Of a stretch of 35,699 nucleotides of DNA, positions 16,166 through 25,326 are shown one piece after another. Each line of letters starts with the position of its first letter. The first letter of the stretch is position 1. The position numbers were made by a program, and so were the translations under genes. The notes beneath the pieces are model-generated. The model was not told the DNA's origin and searched no databases. It was given only the letters and a program-made list of their open reading frames with translations. The stretch is from JAAYJG01 sp964450305 (GTDB taxonomy: Bacteria; Bacillota; Clostridia; DSM-8532), in the NCBI GenBank assembly GCA_964450305.1, contig CAYVFB010000027.1, positions 1-35,699 on the forward strand, read 5' to 3'.

Positions 16166-16326
16166 ATAAGTGGGGATTACAGCGGATGTGTTTTGAGGCG
16201 CTGATACCGACATGCTCAGGTTTGATATCACACCGTCGTCAATAACCTGCCGTGCAGGGAGGTGCCCAAAACACTGCGGGAAAGCTGAGTAAATAGACCA
16301 TTCCGGATCACTCAAGAGGAGAACGC

Positions 16327-17148
16327 ATGCTATCGGGAGATTTGATCAGAAAGATCCGAAAAATTGAAATAAAGTCCAACAAGCTGGTGGAAGAGGTTTT
16401 TTCGGGCGAGTACCGCTCCGGCTTCAGAGGCAGGGGAATTGAGTTTGACGATATTCGCCAGTACATCCCCGGGGACGATGTTCGCAATATCGACTGGAAT
16501 GTAACCGCCCGGCATAATAAGGCCTATGTGAAGCAGTTCTGTGAGGAACGGGAGATGAACCTGTTCTTGCTGATCGATATGTCTCGCTCCAACAGCTTTG
16601 GCCGCAAAAGAGATTTAATCTCTGAAATCGCCGCCACCCTTGCTTTTTCCGCATGTAAAAACAATGATCGGGTGGGTGTGATCTTTTTTACTGATCGGAT
16701 TGAAAAGCTGATTCCCTCCAATAACGGCAGAAAGCATGTGCTGTCCATTATTGAAAATATTCTGGAGTATCAGCCCCAGTCAACAGGAACCAATATCGCG
16801 GGATCCCTGCAGTTTTTCAACCGGATTGAAAAGAAAAAGTGTGTAGTTTTTTTAATCTCTGATTTTCTGGATGAAGGCTACGAGAAGGATATCCGGATTA
16901 CTTCGAACCACCATGATCTCGTATTGGTGCGGGTTGTGGACCGAGCCGAGGAAAGAATCCCGGCTGGGGCCATATTCACCTTTCAGGATCTGGAATCCGG
17001 GCAAACGACTGTGCTGAACAATATGCATCGGGAATACCGCCCGGAAAGCCAGCTCGGTCCATACAAACCCAATTTAATCAACGTTTACACCGATGAAGAC
17101 TATGTAAAGCCGTTAAAACAATTTTTCAAAAGAAGGAGCCGCAGATGA
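16327..17148 (+). CDS. DUF58 domain protein (VWA-like), MoxR partner
   Basis: A 273-residue soluble protein. The DUF58 signature spans about 33-62 (GFRGRGIEFDDIRQYIPGD then NIDWNVTARHNKAYVKQF). It is followed by a von Willebrand A-like fold whose metal site DMSRS (Asp84, Ser86, Ser88) is intact, with GTN and SDF motifs further on. DUF58 proteins are almost always encoded next to MoxR ATPases and are thought to be their adaptor or substrate-presenting partner. AGAGGAG precedes the ATG. The stop codon overlaps the next start (ATGA). Confidence 0.93.
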   Translation: MLSGDLIRKIRKIEIKSNKLVEEVFSGEYRSGFRGRGIEFDDIRQYIPGDDVRNIDWNVTARHNKAYVKQFCEEREMNLFLLIDMSRSNSFGRKRDLISEIAATLAFSACKNNDRVGVIFFTDRIEKLIPSNNGRKHVLSIIENILEYQPQSTGTNIAGSLQFFNRIEKKKCVVFLISDFLDEGYEKDIRITSNHHDLVLVRVVDRAEERIPAGAIFTFQDLESGQTTVLNNMHREYRPESQLGPYKPNLINVYTDEDYVKPLKQFFKRRSRR

Positions 17149-17933
17149 AATCGAAGCTGGCATTGTTTCTTTTCATATGGTTTCTTCTCATGCCATTAAG
17201 CCATGGGATGGCGGAAGAACGCAATATTTACGTCGGGGATTTGATCGAGCTGAAGGTCACGACGCAGGCTTTTTCACAAGAGGAGTTACGTGAAAAGTTC
17301 AGTGATTTTGAGATCGTTTCGCTTGAAAACAAACCCGACGGATATCTGTTAACGCTGCGTACCTTTGAACCCGGAGAAAAGATCGTTTACCTGGGGGACA
17401 AGGAAGTTATCATCGATGTTCAATCCACTTTGGATTTATACGACAGAACCGAGGTCTTCGAGGGAAGCACCGATGTTCAGAAACCGAAGTTTTCACCGGA
17501 TTGGAGAATCCTCGCCGGCGTTTCCGCTTTACTCTTTCTAGTCTCAGGAGGAATTCTTCTGGGAAAGGCTGTTCAAAAAAGAAAGCTTTCCCGGCTTACC
17601 CCGCTGCAGAAGTTTATGCAGGCTGTGGGCCATGTTTCACTTGGAGATAAAGATGCCCTGGTACAATTAACCTATTGCCTGAAGGTGTATTTGGAGTCCA
17701 CTTTTTCATTTCGCATACTGGGGAAAACCTCTGCTGAGATCCTTAGAGAGCTGACCCCCATTGCCGGATTACAGGAAAAACTGCCGGAAATCCGTTCCTG
17801 GCTGGAGGAGTGCGATTACCTGAAATTTTCAGGCAATGAAGGCTCCATGGAAAAGAAGCGGGAATTGTACAATGCGCTCAAAGCGCTTGTTGACTCCATA
17901 GAAACCATAAAACAACCTCAGAAAGAGCCGTGA
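17145..17933 (+). CDS. membrane-anchored Bat-operon protein (DUF4381/BatD-C-terminus-like)
   Basis: A 262-residue protein. Residues 1-22 are a signal peptide or anchor. An extracytoplasmic beta-rich domain spans about 25-115, a transmembrane segment 121-145 (RILAGVSALLFLVSGGILLG), and a cytosolic helical domain 150-262. The latter contains PLQKFMQAVGHVSLGD, YCLKVYLES and LEECDYLKFSG, resembling the cytosolic part of DUF4381 proteins found between DUF58 and BatA genes in other Bat operons. Its start overlaps the DUF58 stop by four bases, implying coupled translation. The exact family assignment is from layout and context, not from a strong motif. Confidence 0.75.
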   Translation: MKSKLALFLFIWFLLMPLSHGMAEERNIYVGDLIELKVTTQAFSQEELREKFSDFEIVSLENKPDGYLLTLRTFEPGEKIVYLGDKEVIIDVQSTLDLYDRTEVFEGSTDVQKPKFSPDWRILAGVSALLFLVSGGILLGKAVQKRKLSRLTPLQKFMQAVGHVSLGDKDALVQLTYCLKVYLESTFSFRILGKTSAEILRELTPIAGLQEKLPEIRSWLEECDYLKFSGNEGSMEKKRELYNALKALVDSIETIKQPQKEP

Positions 17934-18114
17934 TATGTTTGGAGACCGTTCGGAAAAACATATTTATTCATAGGACACTGCTTTTCATGGCTTGAAACCC
18001 GCATAGTTCCGTTCATTATTACATGTTTATGCGTGTTTCTAAAGAATAAACAGACTTTCCGACCCGGCTCCCAGGTACTTGTTGTTATGATTGAGAACTA
18101 AAAGAGGAGAAGAC

Positions 18115-19083
18115 ATGATTCGATTTGCATCCTGGTATTTTCTTTTGTTCATACCCGTGATCCCTTTGATTTTTTTCATGCGGAGAAAGAAAGCTGCGCT
18201 GAATTTTTCCAGTGTAAAAATGCTGCAGGCTTCGGGCATGAAAAAAACCATTGGGCACCTCGTGGGGAAGGTTCTGATCTGCCTGAGCATGATATTGCTG
18301 ATCACAGCAATGGCTCGACCGCAACGGCTGGACGAAGATGCCCCCATCCGCGAACAGGGTATTGACATCGCCATGGTGCTGGATGTCTCCGGATCCATGG
18401 AGTCGGTTGATTTTAAGCCCAACCGTCTGGCTGTGGCGGTGGACACGATCGACAGCTTTATCGAAGATCGGCCCCAGGACAGGATTTCGTTCATTATCTT
18501 CGCGGGTACGGCTTACACAAGGATTCCGCTGACTCTTGATCACGAGCTGATCCGGCAATCCCTTAGTGAAGTCAGCACAGAAACAGTAAATGAGGATGGA
18601 ACAGCCATTGGCATGGCTATTTCGGTAGGTCTGAACCGACTAAAAAAAAGTGATGCCGCTTCAAGGATCATGGTGCTGGTGACCGATGGGGACAACAACG
18701 CAGGGGCCATCAACCCAACAACGGCGAGTGAACTGGCAAAGGATATGGGTGTAAAAATATACACCGTAGGTGTTGGAACGGATCAAACCATTATCCCGGT
18801 AAACTATTTTGGTCAAATCCGTTATCAGCAGGCCGAAGGCGGCCTAAACGAGGACCTGCTTCAGGAAATCTCAAATACTACGGGCGGGCAGTATTACCGC
18901 GCAAAAGATGCCGAAAGCCTGAATCAGATCTTTGATAACATCAACCAGCTGGAAAAGTCCGAATTTGACCGGGATAATTTCAGGCAATACACCGAATTGG
19001 GCTTTGATCTGATAAAAATCGCCTTGTTCCTGCTGTTATTGGGTATCTTTTTTGATCGTTTTTATTTTGTGCAGATACCATAG
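18115..19083 (+). CDS. BatA-like VWA-domain membrane protein
   Basis: A 322-residue membrane protein. N-terminal BatA segment with hydrophobic stretches near 5-22 and 48-66 (the basic MRRKKAALNFSSVKML between), an extracytoplasmic VWA domain about 84-275, and a C-terminal transmembrane segment near 299-313. The metal-ion-dependent adhesion site is complete: Asp90, Ser92 and Ser94 (DVSGS), Thr163 (GTAIGM) and Asp191 (TDGDNN). In Bacteroides the Bat proteins form a membrane complex linked to stress and oxygen tolerance. The start at 18115 has AGAGGAG five bases upstream; an in-frame upstream ATG lacks a site. A 181-base gap precedes it. It is a paralogue of the next gene. Confidence 0.92.
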   Translation: MIRFASWYFLLFIPVIPLIFFMRRKKAALNFSSVKMLQASGMKKTIGHLVGKVLICLSMILLITAMARPQRLDEDAPIREQGIDIAMVLDVSGSMESVDFKPNRLAVAVDTIDSFIEDRPQDRISFIIFAGTAYTRIPLTLDHELIRQSLSEVSTETVNEDGTAIGMAISVGLNRLKKSDAASRIMVLVTDGDNNAGAINPTTASELAKDMGVKIYTVGVGTDQTIIPVNYFGQIRYQQAEGGLNEDLLQEISNTTGGQYYRAKDAESLNQIFDNINQLEKSEFDRDNFRQYTELGFDLIKIALFLLLLGIFFDRFYFVQIP

Positions 19084-19168
19084 CAGTAAACCTGTATAGG
19101 GATACGCAAATTCGTGGTTTGGAACAAGCAAACTTTACTGCCACGCTGAAGAAAGAGGGTTAATCTTT

Positions 19169-20158
19169 TTGAACGCACTGGAATTGAAGAACCCAACCAA
19201 CTTAATATATATCATCCTGCCGCTGGCCGCTCTGGTGCTGTTCTTTCTGGGCAGACGCAAAAAGATAAGAATTCTGGAACAGCTGCGAATAAACACCCGG
19301 GAGCGGTTTCTCTGGCTTCGGCTTGCCTGTATGGTTCTCGGTCTGGGCCTGATATTCTTCTCGCTGCTTGGCCCACAAGCCTTTGAGGGCTATACTGAGG
19401 TAGAAAAAACGGGCCTGGACATTTATGTACTGATCGATACCTCGAAAAGCATGCTCACCGAGGATATCAAGCCTAGCCGGCTGAGCCGGGCACAAAAAAT
19501 CATCGAAAGCATTCTGGACAACCTTGACGGCGATCGGATCGGGTTTATCCCCTACTCCTCATCGGCCTATATACAAATGCCGCTGACAGATGACTATGAT
19601 CTGGCCAAAATGTTTTTGGAGGTCATTGATACTGAACTGATCGGCGGAGGAGGAACCAATGTCGGCACCGCGCTCTCTTTGGCCAATGCATCCTTTGACA
19701 GGGCGACCGGCAGCGACAGGGTTATCCTGATCTTCAGTGATGGGGAAGAGTATGAAACCAATAGCATTGAAACACTAAAGGGAATTTCGGATAACAGCCT
19801 GAGGGTGTATACCGTGGGCATAGGAACGGAGAAAGGCGGGCTGGTCCCCGTTTATGATGAATCCGGCTCGGTTAAGGTGGAGTATAAAAAAGACTCGGCG
19901 GGAGAACATGTCCTGTCAAAACTCGATTCTGATGCCCTGCAGCAGCTTGCAGTATTGGGGAAAGGGAAATATTTTCAGTCCACCCTGACCGGTGAAGAGA
20001 TTTCTTCGCTGGTACAGGAGATCGCAGCCTTAAAAAGAAATGCCTATAAGACGGATAAAATCCGAAGATTCACGCAGCTTTACCAGTATTTCCTTGGGGC
20101 CGGCCTGATCTTCTTTTTAGCAGCCTGGCTCCTTCCTGAAAGGAGGGTTCAGGAATGA
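19169..20158 (+). CDS. BatB-like VWA-domain membrane protein
   Basis: A 329-residue paralogue of the preceding protein, with the same layout. Two N-terminal hydrophobic stretches (about 12-27 and 48-67), a VWA domain about 84-290, and a C-terminal transmembrane segment (about 309-323). Its metal site is also complete and falls at the same residue numbers: Asp90, Ser92, Ser94 (DTSKS), Thr163 and Asp191 (FSDGEEYE). The start is a TTG at 19169 with AGAGGG about nine bases before; no ATG is suitably placed. The stop overlaps the next gene by four bases. Confidence 0.92.
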   Translation: MNALELKNPTNLIYIILPLAALVLFFLGRRKKIRILEQLRINTRERFLWLRLACMVLGLGLIFFSLLGPQAFEGYTEVEKTGLDIYVLIDTSKSMLTEDIKPSRLSRAQKIIESILDNLDGDRIGFIPYSSSAYIQMPLTDDYDLAKMFLEVIDTELIGGGGTNVGTALSLANASFDRATGSDRVILIFSDGEEYETNSIETLKGISDNSLRVYTVGIGTEKGGLVPVYDESGSVKVEYKKDSAGEHVLSKLDSDALQQLAVLGKGKYFQSTLTGEEISSLVQEIAALKRNAYKTDKIRRFTQLYQYFLGAGLIFFLAAWLLPERRVQE

Positions 20159-21159
20159 AAAAAATATTGATAACCTCCGGTATTATCACGCTTGCATTTG
20201 GGTTCCTTTTCATATTTGGTATTCTTGACTTTAACCATACCGTGGGCCGGGCTGTAGTTACCGGTAACAATTTGTATGCCGCCGAGCAATTTGATAAATC
20301 TCTTGAGGCGTATGCTTCCGGTCTTCAGAAAGAGCCCGGAGACCCGGTTTTGAACTTTAACTCAGGCCAGGCATTATATCGACTGAAAGCTTTTGATAAG
20401 GCTATTGAGTTTTATGACAAGGCCTCCAAGACTGCAGATGTGTACATTAACGCAGGTAATTCTTCCTTAAGGCTTGGTGACAGCACGGAGGATGTGAACC
20501 AAAAGATACAGCTTTACACTGCTGCCCTGGAAACCTATGAGCAAGGCATCCTAGCCTTTCCGCAGAATATCGGGCTGAAATATAATTATGAATTTACTTT
20601 GGAAAAGCTTAAGGCGCTGAAAGATAATATGCAAAATCAGCAGCAGCAGGATAACCAGGAAAGTCAGGAAGGCCAGGAACAGGAACAGCAGCAGGGCCAG
20701 AATGAAAAGGGCGAGAATCAACAGAACCAGCAGAATCAACAAGGGAATGAAGGGAATTCGCAGGATAATCAACAAACCGGCGAAGAAAACGAAGGCAACT
20801 CAAGCGAAGACAACCAGCAGAACCAGGAGGATCAGGAATCGGGAACCTCCGGGCAGGACGACCAGCAGAACCCAGAGGATCAGCAATCAGGAACCTCTGG
20901 ACAAGACGACCAGCAGAACCCAGAGGATCAGCAATCAGGAACCTCCGGGCAGGATGACGAGCAAAAGGAAGAAACCGGTGAACAGCAGGCCGATGCTTCC
21001 GGTAATGAAGAAAACAACGATGCAACCGCACAAGGAGCGGTTTTAAGCAACAGTGAACTGGAACGGATATTACAAATGCTTGAAACGCAGGAGGAAGAAG
21101 CCCTGAAGAACAATCAGCAGATCAGGGATTCAGGCAAGGAGGATGAACATGACTGGTAA
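20155..21159 (+). CDS. BatC-like TPR protein with a Gln/Asn/Glu-rich repeat tail
   Basis: A 334-residue protein. Residues 5-24 are a membrane anchor. Two to three tetratricopeptide repeats occupy about 35-150 (ALYRLKAFDKAIEFYDKA is typical), as in BatC, which is thought to scaffold the complex. Residues 160-290 are low-complexity and very rich in Gln, Asn, Glu and Gly, with 16-residue repeats of the type DQQSGTSGQDDQQNPE. A conserved-looking end, SELERILQMLETQEEEALKNNQ, follows; a similar motif closes BatC-type proteins. It overlaps BatB by four bases and BatD by eleven. Confidence 0.9.
   Translation: MKKILITSGIITLAFGFLFIFGILDFNHTVGRAVVTGNNLYAAEQFDKSLEAYASGLQKEPGDPVLNFNSGQALYRLKAFDKAIEFYDKASKTADVYINAGNSSLRLGDSTEDVNQKIQLYTAALETYEQGILAFPQNIGLKYNYEFTLEKLKALKDNMQNQQQQDNQESQEGQEQEQQQGQNEKGENQQNQQNQQGNEGNSQDNQQTGEENEGNSSEDNQQNQEDQESGTSGQDDQQNPEDQQSGTSGQDDQQNPEDQQSGTSGQDDEQKEETGEQQADASGNEENNDATAQGAVLSNSELERILQMLETQEEEALKNNQQIRDSGKEDEHDW
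20830..20964 (+). repeat. 48-bp in-frame tandem repeat inside the BatC-like gene
   Basis: Two full 48-base units (20830-20877, 20878-20925) and most of a third (20926-20964), each beginning gatcag and encoding 16 residues. A half unit precedes them (20806-20829). The copies differ at only a few positions, so they are recent and probably variable in number between strains. Confidence 0.85.
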
Positions 21160-22831
21160 GAAAAGAAGAATGGGATGGATCTGTATCATACTCGTACTGC
21201 CTTTCATGCTGAACTTAACTGCAGGGGCAGCAACGCCAAAGGATGCGGAATTCACCCTGACCATAGACAGCCTGAACCTGCAAATGGGCATTAGCGCGAA
21301 CCTTGTGATCAGTATTGTCAATGTACAGAACGCAAAGGTAACTGAAATAAAAGGCCTGGACAGCTTTGATGTTCTGTCTTCCAGCCAGTCAACATCCACA
21401 CAGATTATCAATGGGGACATGACAAACAAGAAAGAGCTTTTCTATATCATCATGCCCAAACAAGCCGGGCAGTTTACCCTTCAGGCCACCATCGAGCACA
21501 ACGGTCAGGCATACCTGACCAACGAACTGACGGTAAATGTGTCCGAGTCTGCTGGTAATTCGGAGGAAGAAGCCGAAGATCTGTTTGTAAAAACCGTGAT
21601 CTCGCAAACCAAACTGGTGCCAGGCCAAAAAGCGGTTCTGACCTATGAACTGTACTCCCGCTATAACATTGAAAACTTTGGTTTTCTGGACAGTATTGCC
21701 CTGGATGGCTTTATTGTCAGTGATACCCCGGAGGATCAGCTGCAAGCCGGTTATGTTTATATAAATGGTAATAAATACGTGAAATATGAAGCCCGGCAGC
21801 TTGTTATATCCGCGCTGAAACCCGGCACCTTTACATTGCCGGCATATAATTTCCAGGTGAATGTCAGCACCGGAGATTTTTTCAGCAGTTCCAAACCGGT
21901 TTATCTGCAAACCAATCCGCTGGAGCTTACAGTAAATCCCCTACCCAATCAGCCCGCTGACTTTTCCGGAGTAATCGGAAGGCTGAACCTGGATTCCAGC
22001 TACAGCAGACAAGAGCTCAATTATGGTGATTCCATCACCTTGCGCGTTACCGCATCCGGCAGTTGTAATCTGGATTCTCTGAATGCGATTTTTAAGGATG
22101 GCGTTCCCGGATTTTCTGTCTATGAAACGCAAAAAAGCACTCAGGAAGGTGTAGAAAATAATCAATACCAGGCCAGAAAAGAGTTCGAAATCATTCTTGT
22201 GCCTGAAACGAACGGTGAAATCAAAATCGACCCTGTTTACATTTCCTGCTATAACACCGAAACCGGCGCCTATGAGAAGGCCGAAATACCCGGAGAGACG
22301 ATTATGGTTCATGGTAATGCCCCTGTTATACAGGATCCGGCACAGGCAGGAAGCAATTCCATCGAAACTGTAAGGATAGAACAGGTTCGGTACGACACTG
22401 CGAATGGTGAGTATCTGACAATACAATTGAAAAAAGAGAATCTGACGATTGCGCTTTGTGCCTTTGGCGGAGTATTTGCGCTGGGGTTAGCTGCTTTCCT
22501 GTTTATATTATGGCAAAAAGGAAGAAGTTCGGAAGTTGATCACCTTTACAGGAAGATCAAGAAATCAGATGATCACAATGAAATTTATAATTTGTTCAAC
22601 GCAATGATAAAAGCCTGCTTTCACATCAGTCTGAAAGCCGACACACGGGATACTATCTGCAGCCGTTTGTACGCCCATGGTCTGGACGGTCTGGTTCTGG
22701 AAATCCAGGACAGCCTGGAAGGGAAAAAGAGTAAAGACAACATCGGTGAAATCAAGAGCAGTATCAGAAAAGTTTATATCGAGGTAAAAAAGCACAAAGA
22801 GAAGATATACACTGACAAGTCTCCTAATTAA
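21149..22831 (+). CDS. BatD-like protein
   Basis: A 560-residue exported membrane protein of the BatD (oxygen-tolerance) family. It has a signal peptide (about 6-27), several beta-sandwich domains (about 30-420) with BatD patterns such as GDSITLRVTASGSCNLDSL and FEIILVPETNGEIKIDPV, one transmembrane segment near 432-454 (ALCAFGGVFALGLAAFLFIL), and a cytosolic helical tail. The start at 21149 is favoured because AAGGAGG lies six bases upstream; an ATG six bases earlier abuts the ribosome binding site. It is the last gene of the operon, and a terminator follows within 45 bases. Confidence 0.9.
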   Translation: MTGKKRRMGWICIILVLPFMLNLTAGAATPKDAEFTLTIDSLNLQMGISANLVISIVNVQNAKVTEIKGLDSFDVLSSSQSTSTQIINGDMTNKKELFYIIMPKQAGQFTLQATIEHNGQAYLTNELTVNVSESAGNSEEEAEDLFVKTVISQTKLVPGQKAVLTYELYSRYNIENFGFLDSIALDGFIVSDTPEDQLQAGYVYINGNKYVKYEARQLVISALKPGTFTLPAYNFQVNVSTGDFFSSSKPVYLQTNPLELTVNPLPNQPADFSGVIGRLNLDSSYSRQELNYGDSITLRVTASGSCNLDSLNAIFKDGVPGFSVYETQKSTQEGVENNQYQARKEFEIILVPETNGEIKIDPVYISCYNTETGAYEKAEIPGETIMVHGNAPVIQDPAQAGSNSIETVRIEQVRYDTANGEYLTIQLKKENLTIALCAFGGVFALGLAAFLFILWQKGRSSEVDHLYRKIKKSDDHNEIYNLFNAMIKACFHISLKADTRDTICSRLYAHGLDGLVLEIQDSLEGKKSKDNIGEIKSSIRKVYIEVKKHKEKIYTDKSPN

Positions 22832-22873
22832 TACTGGAGTACGATCAGGGCTAAGGTGGGGACACAAGATCAG

Positions 22874-22915
22874 AAAAGGGAATATTCCGCAATTGCGTTC
22901 TATTCCCTTTTTGCT
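22874..22915 (+). terminator. terminator of the MoxR/Bat operon
   Basis: AAAAGGGAATA (22874-22884) pairs with TATTCCCTTTT (22901-22911) around a 16-base loop that can itself fold. A T-rich tract (TTTTTGCTTG) follows on the plus strand. Confidence 0.85.
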
Positions 22916-23018
22916 TGTTTGGTTAGCTGAAGCTTCAAAGGCTTCTGTTGTTAGGCTGTCCACAGGCTGAAGCGCATTATAGGGCAAAAGTACTATTTTA
23001 TTAGGGTACCCCGATTTT

Positions 23019-23048
23019 TTGACCACATCAATCGTATTACTGTATTAC
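23019..23048 (+). promoter_or_regulatory. candidate promoter of the copper-amine-oxidase-domain gene
   Basis: TTGACC (23019-23024) and TATTAC (23043-23048) with an 18-base spacer, about 25 bases before the ATG at 23074. Confidence 0.4.
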
Positions 23049-23073
23049 CAAACAAAAAAAGGGGTGTTACCGT

Positions 23074-23805
23074 ATGAAAAAACTAATATCTGCATTTTTA
23101 ACTGTTTTAATGGTGGTGTCACTGGCTACGGCCGTTTATGCCGATGACGAAAATGGCAACGGAAAAGGTAAGGGCAAAAAACAGGAGAAATTCATCACGT
23201 CTACCGAGGCACCGGAAATAGCTCCGTTTTCCGGACCTGCCGATACGCTTGAAGGCCTGCTCGAACAACTAAAGTCCTACCATAAGGGCAAGGCAATCAG
23301 AAAGCAGCTGCATAACAGGATCAAAGAAGTCAGAAAGCAAAAAGGCGACAATACGATACCTGTTATTGTTAACGGTGAGCTGGTAAAGTTCGATGTTCCA
23401 CCGGTAATCAAACATAACCGCACGCTGATACCGGTGCGCGCTGTTACAAACGCACTTGGTGCTTCGGTGGAGTGGGACAGAGAAACCAACGATGTAACCG
23501 TGACAAAAGCCGTATACTCTAATATCGACATTAGTATACAAACAAGCACGATTAAGGTTGTTATTGATTTAGACACCGGTAAATACTATAAAGACGGTGT
23601 TGAAGTGGATTTTGATGTACCCGCTCAAGTTATCAGCAACAGAACCGTGGTTCCTATCAGGTTCCTGGCGGAGATATTCGGAATGAAGGTTGACTGGGAT
23701 AAAGATCTGGACGGGGTTGTCGTTGACGATGAAGAAAAAGTAACTTATCCTACTCCACCTGAAACTACAGTTACCCCCACACCATCACCCAACCCTACTC
23801 CATAA
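23074..23805 (+). CDS. secreted protein with copper amine oxidase N-terminal-type domain
   Basis: A 243-residue secreted protein. The signal peptide is residues 1-23 (MKKLISAFLTVLMVVSLATA, cleavage after VYA). A Lys/Gly-rich segment follows, then the copper-amine-oxidase-N-like domain (Pfam Cu_amine_oxidN1) at about 90-225, built of two similar halves: VNGELVKFDVPPVIKHNRTL with IPVRAVTNALGASVEWD, and VEVDFDVPAQVISNRTVV with PIRFLAEIFGMKVDWD. No oxidase catalytic domain is present; in Firmicutes this module is a common cell-surface repeat. The last 25 residues are Pro/Thr-rich (PTPPETTVTPTPSPNPTP). AGGGGTG is nine bases before the ATG. It is monocistronic. Confidence 0.9.
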   Translation: MKKLISAFLTVLMVVSLATAVYADDENGNGKGKGKKQEKFITSTEAPEIAPFSGPADTLEGLLEQLKSYHKGKAIRKQLHNRIKEVRKQKGDNTIPVIVNGELVKFDVPPVIKHNRTLIPVRAVTNALGASVEWDRETNDVTVTKAVYSNIDISIQTSTIKVVIDLDTGKYYKDGVEVDFDVPAQVISNRTVVPIRFLAEIFGMKVDWDKDLDGVVVDDEEKVTYPTPPETTVTPTPSPNPTP

Positions 23806-23897
23806 CCCGCTCCATCTGCTTAACCAAATTATCAATTTGCATGAAACATGTTCCAATACCATAAAGGCAACCCGTGTACAGAATTTACTCCCTCAAG

Positions 23898-23931
23898 AAA
23901 AACGACATAGCCGACAGCTATGTCGTTTTTG
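23898..23931 (+). terminator. terminator of the copper-amine-oxidase-domain gene
   Basis: A perfect 14-bp stem (AAAAACGACATAGC with its complement) and 5-base loop CGACA, ending in TTTTTGTG on the plus strand, about 95 bases after the stop codon. Confidence 0.9.
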
Positions 23932-24425
23932 TGTTATCGGAGGCTTCCCGACGAAGTACGCCCGGAAGCATAAAGTATGATTATAGACAATCTTTACATA
24001 ATCGTTTTTGGACGAAGGATTGATTCTTCAAAAAACAAATGGTATGCTAAATGAAATTCAATTCTGCTGTAATACAATTATGCCTGGCAGAGAACGAAAG
24101 GAGCTGTTGTGTTATGTTTATAGTTTTTGAGGTGGCTTTTGTTTGAAACAGAATATTGGGCATAGCAATAATTAAACACCTTTTATTGTTGTGCCGTTTC
24201 ATGTAACCTTTCGTGAATACTGTATATTTCTATGCACGAACAGGTGTGTCCGTGTTTATTCTAAACAATACGGTTTCCGGCTCATCCGCAAGCTTTAATC
24301 GTATTAATGGATGGGACTATTGTATTATCAACACTTGCATTCCCTGTAGAACCGTAGTCTGCAGTTATCGATGGCTGCCTGCTGCGGTATTTTTATGTTT
24401 GAAATGATCGATTGGAGGATGAATG
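23932..24425. other. gene-free region upstream of the methyltransferase
   Basis: Nearly 500 bases without a supported gene. A possible promoter TTGATT-N17-TATGCT is near 24021-24049, and an imperfect inverted repeat CTTCC/GGAAG near 23943-23967. A ten-codon frame at 24115 with AAAGGAG upstream and a 64-codon frame from 24213 without one were both judged too weak to call. The methyltransferase message may have a long leader. Confidence 0.35.
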
Positions 24426-25265
24426 ATGTATACCACATTGAATGAATTATTGTTAAAGCCAAAGCTTTATGAAAAGACTCAAGAAAAATTCTGGAATGAT
24501 CCGCATATCTCCAGGGGCATGCTCGAGGAGCATCTGAATCCCAATACGGATGCCGCAAGTCGTAAACCTGAGACGATAGATCTCTCGGTGGAGTGGATAT
24601 ATTCCTTGCTTCCTCGTGGTGCGAAGCTGCTTGATATTGGCTGCGGCCCCGGATTATATGCCAGTCGTTTCTCTGACCACGGACTGTGCGTTACAGGCTT
24701 GGATTTCTCGGAGCGTTCTATTGCCTATGCAAAGGAACACGACACAAAAACTCAGTATGTAATGCAGGATTATCTTAATATGGAGTTTGATAGTATTTAT
24801 GACATGGTCACGTTGATTTGGTGTGACTACGGTGCCCTGATACCCGAAGATCGCAATAATCTACTTGGCCGCGTATATCAGGCTTTGAAGCCAGGCGGGA
24901 TGTTTTTGCTTGATGTGTTTACACCACAGTGGAACACTGGCCGCACGGAGAATACATCCTGGGAAGTCTGTTCCAATGGTGGTTTTTGGAGTCCAAACCC
25001 GCATATCTGTCTGAATGCGCAGTATTATTATGGTGAGCGCATTGATGTTGCGCGATATGTTATCGTTGAGGCTGGGAACATCCTAAGCTATAATATCTGG
25101 AATACATGCTTTACAAAACAATCTTTGGCAGAGGAACTTCAACAGCATCATTTTATCCCTGTTGATTTTTATTCTGATGTCGAAGGTAAGCCATATGAAG
25201 AAAATTCACCGACCTTGTGTGCGGTGATGAAAAAACAGCAGGGTTTGGAAGTATGCCCCAGCTAA
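24426..25265 (+). CDS. class I SAM-dependent methyltransferase
   Basis: A 279-residue cytosolic methyltransferase of the Rossmann-like class I type. Motif I, LLDIGCGPG, is at about 68-76 (SAM binding), the acidic end of strand 2 is VTGLDFSERS, motif II-like DMVTLIWCDYGAL follows, and GRVYQALKPGGMFLLDVFTP is motif III. The N-terminal 50 residues and the C-terminal third are less typical and probably bind the substrate, which cannot be inferred. GGAGG lies seven bases before the ATG at 24426; an ATG three bases earlier would be too close. It appears to be monocistronic. Confidence 0.9.
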   Translation: MYTTLNELLLKPKLYEKTQEKFWNDPHISRGMLEEHLNPNTDAASRKPETIDLSVEWIYSLLPRGAKLLDIGCGPGLYASRFSDHGLCVTGLDFSERSIAYAKEHDTKTQYVMQDYLNMEFDSIYDMVTLIWCDYGALIPEDRNNLLGRVYQALKPGGMFLLDVFTPQWNTGRTENTSWEVCSNGGFWSPNPHICLNAQYYYGERIDVARYVIVEAGNILSYNIWNTCFTKQSLAEELQQHHFIPVDFYSDVEGKPYEENSPTLCAVMKKQQGLEVCPS

Positions 25266-25326
25266 GCTGGACAAGTTTATTATTTCTGTTATATCCAGGG
25301 CAAAAAAAACATCCCCTTATCACGCG

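Noticed and set aside
16162..16245. 27-codon frame overlapping the MoxR stop by ATGA
   Set aside because: Apart from the overlap there is no sign of coding, no known family, and it ends before the DUF58 ribosome binding site.
20830..20964. regular 48-bp repeats as a CRISPR-like array
   Set aside because: The units are contiguous, in frame and without unique spacers; they are a coding tandem repeat.
20609..21113. long frames on the opposite strand and other frames of the BatC-like repeat region
   Set aside because: They arise from the biased, repetitive codons of the Gln/Glu-rich segment.
24115..24147. ten-codon frame (MFIVFEVAFV) with AAAGGAG upstream, as a possible leader peptide of the methyltransferase
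   Set aside because: No run of regulatory codons and no attenuator follows. The match to a ribosome binding site can be chance in AT-rich DNA.
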